Positions 16,931-25,890 of a stretch of 64,000 nt of DNA are shown one piece after another (position 1 is the stretch's first letter; each line of letters opens with the position of its first letter). Source of the stretch: Pseudomonadota bacterium (lineage in GTDB: Bacteria > Desulfobacterota > Binatia > Binatales > Binataceae); the NCBI GenBank assembly GCA_021323945.1, contig JAJPKA010000018.1, forward strand, positions 226,853 through 290,852, given 5' to 3'. Under the pieces are notes generated by a model. That model was not told the origin of the DNA and made no database searches. It saw only the letters and a list, made by a program, of their open reading frames with translations. The translations under genes were made by a program, and so were the position numbers.

Positions 16931-18727
16931 CTATCGGCTGCAGGCTCGGTGACGCTCTTTTTCGACAATGACATTGCCGAGCACAAGCATGTCCATGTCG
17001 CTGCGCACGAAAGTACTCAGCGCCTCAGCCGGACTGTTTACAATGGGTTCACCGCGCAGATTAAAGGAAGTGTTGAGCACGACCGGCACGCCGGATGCCC
17101 GCTCAAATCGTGAGATGAGCCCATGATACAGCGCATTTGAACTTTCACTGACCGTCTGCAAGCGGCCGGTGCCGTCGACATGAGTGACCGCCGGAATTCT
17201 GGCTGCGGCGGCGGGTTTCACCTCAGCCACCATCAGCATGAATTTTGTCGGCTCCTGCGCACTCACGCGATCGTCAAATAATTCGGCGGCCCGCTCCGCC
17301 AGCACCGACGGGGCGAAGGGCCTGAAGGGTTCGCGAAACTTGATCTTGGTATTGACGATCTCCTTCATTTCGGCGCGTCGCGGGTCGGCCAGGATCGAGC
17401 GGTTGCCGAGTGCGCGCGGACCCCATTCGAAGCGGCCCTGGAACCATCCCACCACGGCTCCGTGGGCCAGCGCGTCAACAGTCGTGTCGAGCAGCACGTC
17501 GTTCGAATTGACCACGCGAAAGGGCATGCCGACGCTGCGCAGATAATCGACTGTCGCAGCCTCTGAGTGCTCGTCACCCCAGTAAGCATGACTCATCTGA
17601 AATTTGCGCGGATTGCCTAGCACTGAATGCCATCCCCAGAGCGCTGCTCCCAGAGCCCCGCCCCCGTCCCCAGCTGCTGGCTGGATAAAAAGGCGATCGA
17701 ACCCCGCCTGACGAAGAATTTTAGCGTTGGCGACGCTGTTGAGTGCGACACCGCCCGCCATGCAAAGGTTCTTGAGACCGGTGCGGCGCTGGACGCCACG
17801 AGCCATCAGAACGAGGACCTCTTCAATTACTGCCTGAATACTGGCCGCGATGTCTGCGTAGTGCTGGTTTCTGCGCGCCTGTTTGGCGAAGTCGGCAGGA
17901 CGCTCTCCGAAGTAGGAAGGAAATCCGGTTGTTTCGGTGAAGAAGGGCATCTCCGGTGGCCGCGGGGCGCCAAACAATTCAACGAATTTCTGGCTGTAAG
18001 TGTCGGTCGACGAATGGTGGAACGAGAAGTAGCTCATATCGAGCCTGAAGCTGCCGTCCTCGCCTACACAGATCAGCTTTCGCACCTTGTCCGTGTAGCG
18101 GGGCGTGCCGAACGGCGCCATTCCCATTACCTTGTACTCGCCATCGTTTACCTCGAACCCCAAAAAGGCGGTAAAGGCGCTGTACAGTAAACCGAGCGAA
18201 TGGGGGAATTTAATTTCGCCTAAGATCCTGATGTCGGTGCCATGGCCTTCGCCGAAAGTTGCCGTTGCCCATTCGCCAACGCCATCGACCGTAAGTATCG
18301 CAGCATCCTCGAATGGGCTGGCCAGGAAAGCGCTGGCAGCATGCGAGAGGTGATGTTCAGAGAACATTACCCTGTCGCTGGAAACGCCAAGATGATGAAT
18401 CAGCAGGCTCTTGATCCAAAGCTTGTCCTTGAGCCACGTGAGCATCGCTTCCCGGAAGACTCGGCGAGCTGCGGGGAATTCAGCTACCGACGTCGTCAGA
18501 ATCCGTTCAAACTTGAGGAACGGCTTCTCGAAAAATATGGCATGATCGATTTCTTTGCCGGTGATCCCGGCCTGGCGCAGACAGAATGCGATGGCACGTT
18601 CGGGGAATTCAAAATCGTGCTTCTTGCGGCTGAACCGTTCCTCCTCGGCGGCCGCAATCAACTCGCCATCGCGCAACAACGCTGCCGCGGAATCGTGAAA
18701 GAAACATGAGACGCCAAGCGTATACAT
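16931..18727 (-). CDS. carbamoyltransferase, NodU/CmcH family
   Basis: Transfers a carbamoyl group from carbamoyl phosphate to a hydroxyl of a sugar or metabolite, using an adenylate intermediate as in TobZ, NodU and CmcH. The 598-residue product starts with MYTLGVSCFFHDSAAALL. It has EHHLSHAASAF (metal-binding His pair), TVDGVGEWATA, GEYKVMGMAPFG, the YrdC-like half with LCMAGGVALNSVAN, FEWGPRALGNRSILADPR, and ends with NTSFNLRGEPIVNSPAEA. The frame is open to a TTG at 18787, but ATG 18727 fits the family and lies just after the stop of the upstream small gene. Position between small membrane proteins and an SGNH hydrolase suggests modification of an exported glycan. Confidence 0.93.
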   Translation of the reverse strand: MYTLGVSCFFHDSAAALLRDGELIAAAEEERFSRKKHDFEFPERAIAFCLRQAGITGKEIDHAIFFEKPFLKFERILTTSVAEFPAARRVFREAMLTWLKDKLWIKSLLIHHLGVSSDRVMFSEHHLSHAASAFLASPFEDAAILTVDGVGEWATATFGEGHGTDIRILGEIKFPHSLGLLYSAFTAFLGFEVNDGEYKVMGMAPFGTPRYTDKVRKLICVGEDGSFRLDMSYFSFHHSSTDTYSQKFVELFGAPRPPEMPFFTETTGFPSYFGERPADFAKQARRNQHYADIAASIQAVIEEVLVLMARGVQRRTGLKNLCMAGGVALNSVANAKILRQAGFDRLFIQPAAGDGGGALGAALWGWHSVLGNPRKFQMSHAYWGDEHSEAATVDYLRSVGMPFRVVNSNDVLLDTTVDALAHGAVVGWFQGRFEWGPRALGNRSILADPRRAEMKEIVNTKIKFREPFRPFAPSVLAERAAELFDDRVSAQEPTKFMLMVAEVKPAAAARIPAVTHVDGTGRLQTVSESSNALYHGLISRFERASGVPVVLNTSFNLRGEPIVNSPAEALSTFVRSDMDMLVLGNVIVEKERHRACSR

Positions 18728-18732
18728 AATTG

Positions 18733-19020
18733 CTAGTACTGTTGGTGCTTGTGATCCGCGGCACAGCGATAGTGCACCTCGCGCCAAGCTGGTGGAGCAA
18801 CGGAATTGAGATCAAGCGGATCGCGCCGCCTAATGCCGACAAAAAAAACCGGCCCTAACACTACAAAGTAGAAGGCCGACATTAAAGCGCGGGCTTGGGC
18901 CTCACCAATCCGCTTACCCGCTCGCCGGAGCTCGCGAAAAAATCCAGCCAAGGAAGCCGAACGAAGGATGCCCGTGCTCACCCTTTGGCCACCAAGCCTA
19001 CCAACGCGTGACCACTCCAT
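18733..19020 (-). CDS. small membrane protein of carbamoyltransferase cassette
   Basis: A 95-residue frame (or 82 residues from the GTG at 18981) ending only five bases before the carbamoyltransferase ATG. The core RRAGKRIGEAQARALMSAFYFVVLGPVFFVG is an amphipathic helix plus one membrane helix, followed by RRRDPLDL and a polar tail. This matches a small protein I recall upstream of NodU/CmcH carbamoyltransferases in polysaccharide loci (RIGxxQARxLLxxFYFVV...DPLxL pattern). Tight spacing suggests translational coupling. No strong ribosome site is visible for either start. Function unknown; probably part of the membrane assembly. Confidence 0.7.
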   Translation of the reverse strand: MEWSRVGRLGGQRVSTGILRSASLAGFFRELRRAGKRIGEAQARALMSAFYFVVLGPVFFVGIRRRDPLDLNSVAPPAWREVHYRCAADHKHQQY

Positions 19021-19552
19021 CGTCAGCGACGAGAATAAGTTAAGTATTGTAGCTTAAAGCTAAGCATAGAAAGATGGCGAGTTGATGTCAAGCGATGTCA
19101 TCGGCATCAGATTTGTCGTAATTGGTGCTATTTCACGCACTGAGAGTGTGTTTTGGTCATAAAATCGTCGACTGCTGCCAGATCAAGCTGAGACTAAACG
19201 GCTTCACTTGCGGACGGGAGCCCACTGGTAGGTGTTCACCATGCAACCAACACCCCTAATCGATGATAAAAAACAAAACCCGACGTTGCTCTGTCTGCTT
19301 GTCAGCCAGTTATTGAATCATTGCTCGAAGACGCCGGAATTGTCGGCACTATTACGTAGGAGGTTTGCGATGCGCGGCAGGTGTGCTCTGGCGCATCGAG
19401 CTCCGACATGGTCTTCCTCGGTTTTCGAGCGCAACCGCTTGAGATCGAGTATCCTTCCGGCATTTGGCGTCGGGGGTCACACAACCTCAGCGCGCTTCAG
19501 TTTTTGTAATCGAGGAGCTGGTGGCACACCGGGCGTCGAAAGCAGCGCGGAG
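19021..19552. other. intergenic region, probable promoter of glycan cassette
   Basis: About 530 bases without a credible gene. The part next to the cassette, about 19030-19075, is AT-rich and contains an interrupted palindrome TAGCTT-A-AAGCTA at 19050-19062, so the cassette promoter may lie here. A plus-strand frame at 19232-19708 runs into hpt and is antisense noise. Confidence 0.4.
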
Positions 19553-20059
19553 TCAATTCTCGTCGAGTACATAAATGTCTCGCAGCCCGCGATAGCGCTC
19601 GGCGTAATCCGCGCCGTATCCGACCACAAAACCCGGCTCAACAGCGAGACCGGTGAAATCAATCGGAGGATGGCCCTTCCGGATCAACAAAGCGCAGCGT
19701 TTGATTGAAGCAGGCCTGCCGCTCTTAATCCGCTCGACAACTTTGGCGAGGGTTAGTCCTGTATCGGCGATGTCTTCGACCACGACTACCTCGCGGCCGT
19801 AAATATTTCCATCGATATCTTTGACAATCTCGACGTTGCCACTAGAGCTGGTGCCGAGGCCATACGACCGGACGACCATGAAATCCACTTCGAATGGAAT
19901 CGTCAGTTCTCGAATCAGGTCAGCCAGGAACACGAAAGAACCTTTCAGCACTCCCACCAGAAGCGGGCAGGTTTCGGCATAAGTCTCTGAGATCTCGCGT
20001 GCCACACGCCTGACGGCGTCCTGAATCTGAGCTTCTGTAAATCTGAGCTGTAGCTTCAT
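19553..20059 (-). CDS. hpt: hypoxanthine phosphoribosyltransferase
   Basis: Purine salvage enzyme that joins hypoxanthine (and often guanine) to PRPP, giving IMP or GMP. The 168-residue product has LLVGVLKGSFVFLADL, the flexible loop RSYGLGTSSSGNVEI, and the PRPP-binding loop VVVVEDIADTGLTL at residues 91-104 with its Glu-Asp pair. KGHPPIDFTGLAVEPGFVVGYGAD is the base-binding region, and it ends with RGLRDIYVL. Length is slightly short but complete. In other bacteria hpt often sits beside tilS and ftsH; here it is alone between two gene-poor stretches. Confidence 0.95.
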   Translation of the reverse strand: MKLQLRFTEAQIQDAVRRVAREISETYAETCPLLVGVLKGSFVFLADLIRELTIPFEVDFMVVRSYGLGTSSSGNVEIVKDIDGNIYGREVVVVEDIADTGLTLAKVVERIKSGRPASIKRCALLIRKGHPPIDFTGLAVEPGFVVGYGADYAERYRGLRDIYVLDEN

Positions 20060-20607
20060 ACCTGATCGGACAGCGTGCTGAGGCCAGCATGACGGCCATG
20101 ACGCCGGCGGCTTCCAAGGCTAAGTTTGTTCGGGGACGCCCAAAGCTGGACTGCATATTTATCTCGAAAGGTCCCTGAGCCCGAACTTGTGCTTACCTTT
20201 GCGCGACGTGACCGGCTGAAATTGCGTTAATCCGGTTGGGGATTTGGGCGACGCATACCGGTTCACAATCTTTAATCGTTTCTCGGTCTAATTACGAGTG
20301 TACAGCAGCCTTGGTGACTGAACGGGATTTCTAATCGAGGCCCTTCCTCGAGTGACGATCAATTTCGAGAACGCTGCGCATTTCGGGGCCACAGCATTGA
20401 CCACTTTATTTATCGCTCTACGGGAAGTTTTGAAACTTACCCGTCCACAACTTGAGCAACTCGCAGCAAACTCATTCAAGGCTTTGTTTCTTGATAGTCA
20501 CACGCCACAAAAACTCTGTGCGAACTCGATAGCTACGCCGCACCCTGCGCGGAAACGGGCCGTCAACGTCGGGCGAACTCTCGGCTCGGGCGAATCGAAA
20601 CAGCTTC
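20060..20607. other. intergenic region, no gene seen
   Basis: About 550 bases between two minus-strand genes. Frames at 20288-20479 (minus) and 20352-20936 (plus, antisense to folC) resemble no known protein. No tRNA or clear terminator was found. Confidence 0.4.
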
Positions 20608-21918
20608 TCAGCTGCGATCTTCCGGGAACAATCCCTGCCGGCCAGTACGCTCCAAAAACCATGGGTAGACCTCGCCTACCAGGTATACGGAACCAGTCAC
20701 TAGCACCACGTCGTCAGGGGCGGATTCTGACATCACTGCATCAATCGCATCGATTGGGCGATCGACGATTCGGGAAGGGGCCCAGCGCGCGAAGAGCGGC
20801 AGGAGCTTCTGCGGAGCGACGGGGCGCTTCGGTTTGGCCCTGGTCAAAATTACCGATTTCATGCGTGGCGCCAGCATCTCCGCCATCTTTGCCCACTGCT
20901 TGTCTTCCAGACAGCCAAAGACCAGACGCGGTCTGATGTCGGGTCCGAGCTCTGAGTCGAGCGTTTGCAGTAACGCCTGAATTGAAAGTTCATTGTGAGC
21001 GCAGTCGAGGATTACCAGAGGTCGCCTCCACACCTGGTCAAAGCGCCCTGGCCAAAAGACCTCGGCAAAACCCTGACGGATGGCGTCTTCTCGAATTGGC
21101 CAACCCTGGCTGCGGAGGACCTCGAGTGCCGCTAATGCAATAGCCCCATTCTCATGTTGAAATTGACCGCCCAGAGCAATCTCGATGTTTTTAATGGTCA
21201 GTCCCAGCCCGTGATAGTCAAATCGATGGGCGGGGGCATGAGAGACGTAGGTAAATTCACGTTCAATCATGAATGCCGGGCTGTGCCGCTGAGTCGCGAT
21301 GGAGCTTAAAGTCAGGCGGGCGTCTTCGTCACGAGTGCCAATCACAACCGGCCTACCATTTTTAATGATTCCGCCTTTTTCCCCGGCGATGGCCTTGATT
21401 GTATACCCAAGCTGCTCCATATGGTCGAAGCCAATCGGTGTGATTACGCTTAGTAGTGGTAGCACAACATTGGTTGAATCAAGCCGTCCACCCAGGCCGG
21501 TTTCAATCACAGCGATATCCACCTCAGCTTCGGCGAAGTAAAGAAACATCAGCGCGACGGTGAATTCGAAGAATGTTAGAGCAAGGCCAGCCCGCTCGAA
21601 AATATTGCGAAGACGCTCGATGTAAGCGAGCATCATGCGACCGTCCATTTCGGCGCCATCGATCCGAGTACGCTCAGTCAGGTGCACCAGGTGTGGTTTG
21701 GTGTATAAGCCGCACCGGAAGCCGGCGGCACGGAGACACGCGTCGAGAAGGGCGGCGACTGAACCTTTTCCCTTGGTCCCAGCTATATGGACCGCTCGTA
21801 ATTTGCGGTGCGGATTACCCAGTAGCTCGAGCGCCTGTTCCATGCGCTCGAGCTTGTAGATCTCACCGCGTCCTTCTAAAGAGTAAAGCCAATTGAGAGT
21901 GTCGCTCTTTGGGTCCAT
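20608..21918 (-). CDS. folC: bifunctional folylpolyglutamate/dihydrofolate synthase
   Basis: Adds glutamate to dihydropteroate and/or to tetrahydrofolate with ATP. The 436-residue product carries the Mur-ligase P-loop HIAGTKGKGSVAALL near residue 44-58, the folate-binding TKPHLVHLTERTRIDG, the central TGLGGRLDSTNVV and SVITPIGFDHMEQLG, and the C-terminal domain with DCAHNELSI. Length and motif order are normal. It is transcribed away from the LD-carboxypeptidase gene. Two Mur-ligase-fold enzymes, this and Mpl, lie within 6 kb; folate and murein specificities are told apart by the motifs. Confidence 0.95.
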   Translation of the reverse strand: MDPKSDTLNWLYSLEGRGEIYKLERMEQALELLGNPHRKLRAVHIAGTKGKGSVAALLDACLRAAGFRCGLYTKPHLVHLTERTRIDGAEMDGRMMLAYIERLRNIFERAGLALTFFEFTVALMFLYFAEAEVDIAVIETGLGGRLDSTNVVLPLLSVITPIGFDHMEQLGYTIKAIAGEKGGIIKNGRPVVIGTRDEDARLTLSSIATQRHSPAFMIEREFTYVSHAPAHRFDYHGLGLTIKNIEIALGGQFQHENGAIALAALEVLRSQGWPIREDAIRQGFAEVFWPGRFDQVWRRPLVILDCAHNELSIQALLQTLDSELGPDIRPRLVFGCLEDKQWAKMAEMLAPRMKSVILTRAKPKRPVAPQKLLPLFARWAPSRIVDRPIDAIDAVMSESAPDDVVLVTGSVYLVGEVYPWFLERTGRQGLFPEDRS

Positions 21919-22155
21919 TTGAATCGCGTCAGAACGATTGTGCCCGTCATTCTATTTGCACGAAGTACACTGGCAAGCTTTGCCGATCAGCAAATTGTAT
22001 GCATGCCTCAGCGTATCACAAAAGTAGCTTCCGCGACGGGTGGCGCCGAGCTTTGCTCAGGTCGGCGTCCTTAGAAGGCACAACTTGCGATGTGAATAGA
22101 GAGTGCAAGGCCATCGCTTGGATCCGGACGCACGTGCTACTCTTCAACCAAATCG

Positions 22156-23073
22156 GTGGATGTTCCAATCAAACCTCGGGCTCTGGCGCCGGGTGACACA
22201 GTGGGGGTGGTTGCCGTAGCTGCCGCAGTCGACGCAGCTTGTCTGCAACGCGGCGCGGCAGCGCTGCTCGATTGCGGCTACCGGGTGAAGCTTTCACCGC
22301 ATGCCTGTGAGAGATCTGGGATGCTGGCGGGCGATGACCGCTTGCGTGCGCATGAATTGACGAGGTTTTTTCAGGACCCCGAGGTTAAAGCAGTTTTTGC
22401 AGCGCGCGGTGGTTACGGCAGCGGACGGCTGTTGCCTTTGCTGGACTTTGCCGAGCTGGCTCGCACTCCAAAAATCTTCGTTGGCTTTTCCGACGTAACC
22501 TTTCTGCTGAATGCTTTGTTTCAGTCGGCACACATGATCACCTTTCATGGCCCGATGGTGGCAACGGACTTTGCCCATGGCCTGAGCTCGCATGCCCGGT
22601 GTCATTTGCAAGCGCTCCTTAGCGGGAGCCGAACTCTCGAGTGGCACGCAGCGGAGGTGTTGCGTCCGGGTAATGCCCAGGGACGGCTGATTGGCGGATG
22701 CTTATCAGTTATCGCTGCCATGATGGGAACCCCCTGGCAACCGCTCTTTGATGGCCGCATCCTGTTTCTGGAAGATACCGGCGAAAAAGCTTATCGAATA
22801 GATCGAATGCTGGTGCAGATGGCCCAGGCAGGTGTGTTGGATCGAGTGGCGGGTATTGTTTTTGGTTCGCTGCGTCCGGTTGACACGAGTGCGCAGGAAC
22901 GCGCTTCGATTGCCGAGTCTGTCCGTGAGCATACCTGTCGTCTTCAATGCCCAGTTTTGGGTGGCATAGCTGCAGGTCACGGCACCGAAAACTTGACCCT
23001 GCCATTGGGCGTCAACGTGCGGCTCGATGCCAACGCAGGAAAGATGACTTTGTGCGAGGCCGCTGTGAGCTGA
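22156..23073 (+). CDS. ldcA: LD-carboxypeptidase, S66 family
   Basis: Cytoplasmic serine peptidase that removes the terminal D-Ala from murein tetrapeptide, giving tripeptide for re-use. The 305-residue product shows AARGGYGSGRLLPLLDF, GFSDVTFLL with the nucleophilic Ser, HGPMVATDF, the catalytic Glu in LEDTGEKAYRIDRML and the catalytic His in AGHGTENLTLPLG. S66 also includes microcin C self-immunity peptidases (MccF), but the position just upstream of mpl strongly favours peptidoglycan recycling. It is the first gene of a plus-strand run. Confidence 0.9.
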   Translation: MDVPIKPRALAPGDTVGVVAVAAAVDAACLQRGAAALLDCGYRVKLSPHACERSGMLAGDDRLRAHELTRFFQDPEVKAVFAARGGYGSGRLLPLLDFAELARTPKIFVGFSDVTFLLNALFQSAHMITFHGPMVATDFAHGLSSHARCHLQALLSGSRTLEWHAAEVLRPGNAQGRLIGGCLSVIAAMMGTPWQPLFDGRILFLEDTGEKAYRIDRMLVQMAQAGVLDRVAGIVFGSLRPVDTSAQERASIAESVREHTCRLQCPVLGGIAAGHGTENLTLPLGVNVRLDANAGKMTLCEAAVS

Positions 23074-23181
23074 AAGCTGTCCGGAGCTGCAGTTACCGGA
23101 CTGGAGTAATCAAAAAAACTTAGCGTTATTTCGGCCCTTAAAACGTTCAGAATCGGATTTTCCGCTTTGGGCTGTTAAACC

Positions 23182-24333
23182 ATGGGATGGACTGAAGTCG
23201 AGCAAGCATTTGCCGATGCCGTTGAACGCAAGGTGATACCCGGCGCGACCATCGCGGTGCGCAAAGGCGAGGATCTTGCGTTCGAGGGCGCCTTCGGCCA
23301 TCGAGCCGTCCAACCCGAAGAAGCTCCGATGCGCCTTGAGACTGTTTTTGATCTCTCGTCTCTGACCAAACCGCTGGCGACGACAACTGCCATCATGATC
23401 CTGGTGCGAGATGCCAAACTCAAATTGGATGAGCGTGTCACGCGCTTCTTTCATAATTTTGGGGTCCATGGCAAAGGTCATGTCACCTTTAGACAACTGT
23501 TGGCGCACTGTTCCGGACTGCCGGCGTGGCGACCTTATTACCAGCAGATCGCCGAAATTGAAAAGCGCGGTCGGGTAAATTTTATGGCAAGCCGGGGTGC
23601 CAGGGAGTTCGTCTACGACGCCATCCATCGGGAACGTCTTGAATACGCGCCCAGCAGCAAGACACTCTATTCGGACTTGAATTTTATCTTACTGGGAGAG
23701 ATCGTCGAGCAGATAGGTGGTGTTTCGCTCAACCGGTTTTGTCGTGAAAAGATCTTTCGCCCGCTTGCGCTGCGTTCCACCGACTTTATAGATATTGCGG
23801 AAAATCGGACACGGCGTCTCGAACCCGTGCGCGAGATGTTCGCCTCGACCAGCTACTGCTCATTCCGTAAGCGATGGCTGGTGGGAGAAGTTGACGATGA
23901 GAACGCCTACGCGATGGGTGGGGTGGCGGGTCATGCCGGCTTGTTTGCGCCGGTTAGAGAGGTTGACCGTCTCGCGCTTGAGTTGCTGCGATGTTACAAG
24001 GGCAGATCGTCCTTTATCCCCCAGCCGATTGTCCGCGAGTTTTGGAGCCGCGATAAGGCCGTAACCGGTTCTACGTGGGCCTTGGGTTGGGATACGCCGT
24101 CACCTGAATACTCCAGCTCAGGGCGTTATTTCTCCGCTCACGCGGTTGGTCATCTCGGTTTCACCGGTACGTCCATCTGGATCGAACCTGAACGGCAAAT
24201 CGTTGTCTCGTTGTTGACCAACCGAGTCCATCCGAATCGCGATAATCAGGCGATTCGAGAGCTGCGGCCCCGTATTCATGACCTGGTCATGGAAGCGCTG
24301 GGTGAACAAGAGAGGGTGAGCCTTACTCGGTGA
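23182..24333 (+). CDS. serine hydrolase, class C beta-lactamase/PBP fold
   Basis: A 383-residue penicillin-binding-protein-fold enzyme. S60-L-T-K63 is the SxxK nucleophile motif, LYSDLNFILLGEI gives Y163-S-D165 in place of YxN, and GHLGFTGTSIWI corresponds to the KTG strand region with HxG. There is no signal peptide, so it appears cytoplasmic. It lies between ldcA and mpl and overlaps the mpl start by four bases, so it is probably a murein-peptide amidase or esterase rather than an antibiotic resistance enzyme. Esterases of family VIII share this pattern and remain an alternative. Confidence 0.85.
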   Translation: MGWTEVEQAFADAVERKVIPGATIAVRKGEDLAFEGAFGHRAVQPEEAPMRLETVFDLSSLTKPLATTTAIMILVRDAKLKLDERVTRFFHNFGVHGKGHVTFRQLLAHCSGLPAWRPYYQQIAEIEKRGRVNFMASRGAREFVYDAIHRERLEYAPSSKTLYSDLNFILLGEIVEQIGGVSLNRFCREKIFRPLALRSTDFIDIAENRTRRLEPVREMFASTSYCSFRKRWLVGEVDDENAYAMGGVAGHAGLFAPVREVDRLALELLRCYKGRSSFIPQPIVREFWSRDKAVTGSTWALGWDTPSPEYSSSGRYFSAHAVGHLGFTGTSIWIEPERQIVVSLLTNRVHPNRDNQAIRELRPRIHDLVMEALGEQERVSLTR

Positions 24334-25799
24334 CCCAAACCAAGGCGAACACTTCAACCGCCCGCTTTGAGCGGGTCCCATCGCATGTTCGACACGTTCA
24401 TTTGATTGGCGTCGGAGGCTCGGCGATGGCTGCGCTGGCCGGGATGCTCGCCCAGCGCGGCCTGCACGTTACGGGTTCCGACAGTCAAGTGTACGAGCCC
24501 GCCGCCTCCATCTTGCGCCGCAGCGGGATCCAGCCGCGCACCGAATACAGTCCAGCGAACCTTCAACCCGTGCCCGACCTGGTCGTGGTCGGGAATGTAA
24601 TCACCCGCTCAAATCCGGAGGCGATTGCAGTTCTCGCCAGGAACATTCCTTACCTGTCGATGCCCGAAGCCTTGTGGCACTTCTTCTTGAAGGAGCGTCG
24701 CGTGTTGATGGTTGCGGGAACGCACGGCAAGACGACGTCGGCCGCGATGATGGCCCGGGTGCTGGAGATGGCGGGCCGCGATCCGTCAATGGTCATAGGC
24801 GGCGTTTCTCAGGACTTCGATTCGAACTACCGCTATGGAGCGGGGGGGGAGTTCGTAATCGAGGGTGATGAATACGATACGGCATTTTTCGACAAAGGAC
24901 CCAAGTTTCTTCATTACAGACCGTGCGCTGCCATTATCACTGCCGTCGAATTCGATCATGCTGATATCTACCGCGACCTGGACCATGTTAAGGCATCTTT
25001 TCGAGCATTATCCGATCAGTTCGGTTCGGAACACATTGTCGCAGTCTGCGCCGATTCGGCCGATGCACTGGAGGTGACCAACAATACACGCGCCCAACGG
25101 CTGACATTTGGCCTGGATCACGGCGAATATCGTGCCGTTGACATTAGAGTAGGCGCACAAGGCGCAACTTTCTCTATTGTACGGAATGACCGTCTCATCG
25201 CGTCTGATCTGCGCTTGCACGTCGGTGGCCGAATGAATGTAGCCAATGCGCTCGGGGTATGGGTCCTACTCATGCATTGCGGTCTTGGCGAGCCGGAGTT
25301 GGCCAGAGGGCTGGCTGGCTTCAGTGGGGTGGTTAGACGCCAGCAGGTTGTCGGTGAAGTAAACGGAATCCTCGTCATTGACGACTTTGCTCATCATCCG
25401 ACTGCGATTCGCGCGACCCTTGAGGCGGTAGCTGAGCGCTACGCTCGCAGGCGTATCCTGGTGGCCTTTGAGCCGCGATCAAACACCTCACGGCGTGCGG
25501 TGTTCCAAGACGCTTTCGCCGAAGCGTTCGATCGGGCGGCACGGGTTTACCTGGCACCAGTCTACTTCAAACAGAACGACCCGATTCCGCTCGAAGCTCG
25601 TCTCGACGTTCCCAAGCTGGCGAACTCAATTTCTCGACGCGGGCCGGTTGCGTTCGCATGTTCAAGTGTCGATGAGATCGTGGAGCAGATGATTGCGGAC
25701 TGTCGTGCCGGTGACGTTCTCCTTTGCATGTCCAACGGACCGTTCGACGATCTGCCGAGACGCTTGCTGAAAGAGCTCTATCGGCGTGCGCAGGACTGA
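24330..25799 (+). CDS. mpl: UDP-MurNAc:murein tripeptide ligase
   Basis: Recycles peptidoglycan by ligating L-Ala-gamma-D-Glu-meso-DAP to UDP-MurNAc with ATP. The 489-residue Mur ligase starts with HLIGVGGSAMAALAGML, has the P-loop VAGTHGKTTSAAMMARVLE, the Mpl-type VIGGVSQDFDSNYRYG and EGDEYDTAFFDKGPKFLHYRP, and AVEFDHADIYRDL. It ends in the C-terminal domain with IDDFAHHPTAIRATL and AFEPRSNTSRR. These EGDEYDTAFFDK and DFAHHPTA motifs separate it from MurC. The start is a GTG overlapping the stop of the serine hydrolase (GTGA), which implies coupling. The substrate implies meso-DAP peptidoglycan. Confidence 0.95.
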   Translation: MTQTKANTSTARFERVPSHVRHVHLIGVGGSAMAALAGMLAQRGLHVTGSDSQVYEPAASILRRSGIQPRTEYSPANLQPVPDLVVVGNVITRSNPEAIAVLARNIPYLSMPEALWHFFLKERRVLMVAGTHGKTTSAAMMARVLEMAGRDPSMVIGGVSQDFDSNYRYGAGGEFVIEGDEYDTAFFDKGPKFLHYRPCAAIITAVEFDHADIYRDLDHVKASFRALSDQFGSEHIVAVCADSADALEVTNNTRAQRLTFGLDHGEYRAVDIRVGAQGATFSIVRNDRLIASDLRLHVGGRMNVANALGVWVLLMHCGLGEPELARGLAGFSGVVRRQQVVGEVNGILVIDDFAHHPTAIRATLEAVAERYARRRILVAFEPRSNTSRRAVFQDAFAEAFDRAARVYLAPVYFKQNDPIPLEARLDVPKLANSISRRGPVAFACSSVDEIVEQMIADCRAGDVLLCMSNGPFDDLPRRLLKELYRRAQD

Positions 25800-25890
25800 G
25801 GGCCAGCGCTGGGTTTTGCTTTTGTTCTTTAAAATTGCAAGCCTTGGGTCAAAAACCCGATTGCAAGACGCTCTGCTGGAGGTAGCATCA

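Noticed and set aside
19232-19708. 158-codon plus-strand frame
   Set aside because: Overlaps hpt in antisense and reads like the reverse complement of a real gene; no motifs.
23182-24333. Antibiotic-resistance beta-lactamase
   Set aside because: No signal peptide and YSD instead of YxN; genomic position with ldcA and mpl points to murein recycling or an esterase.
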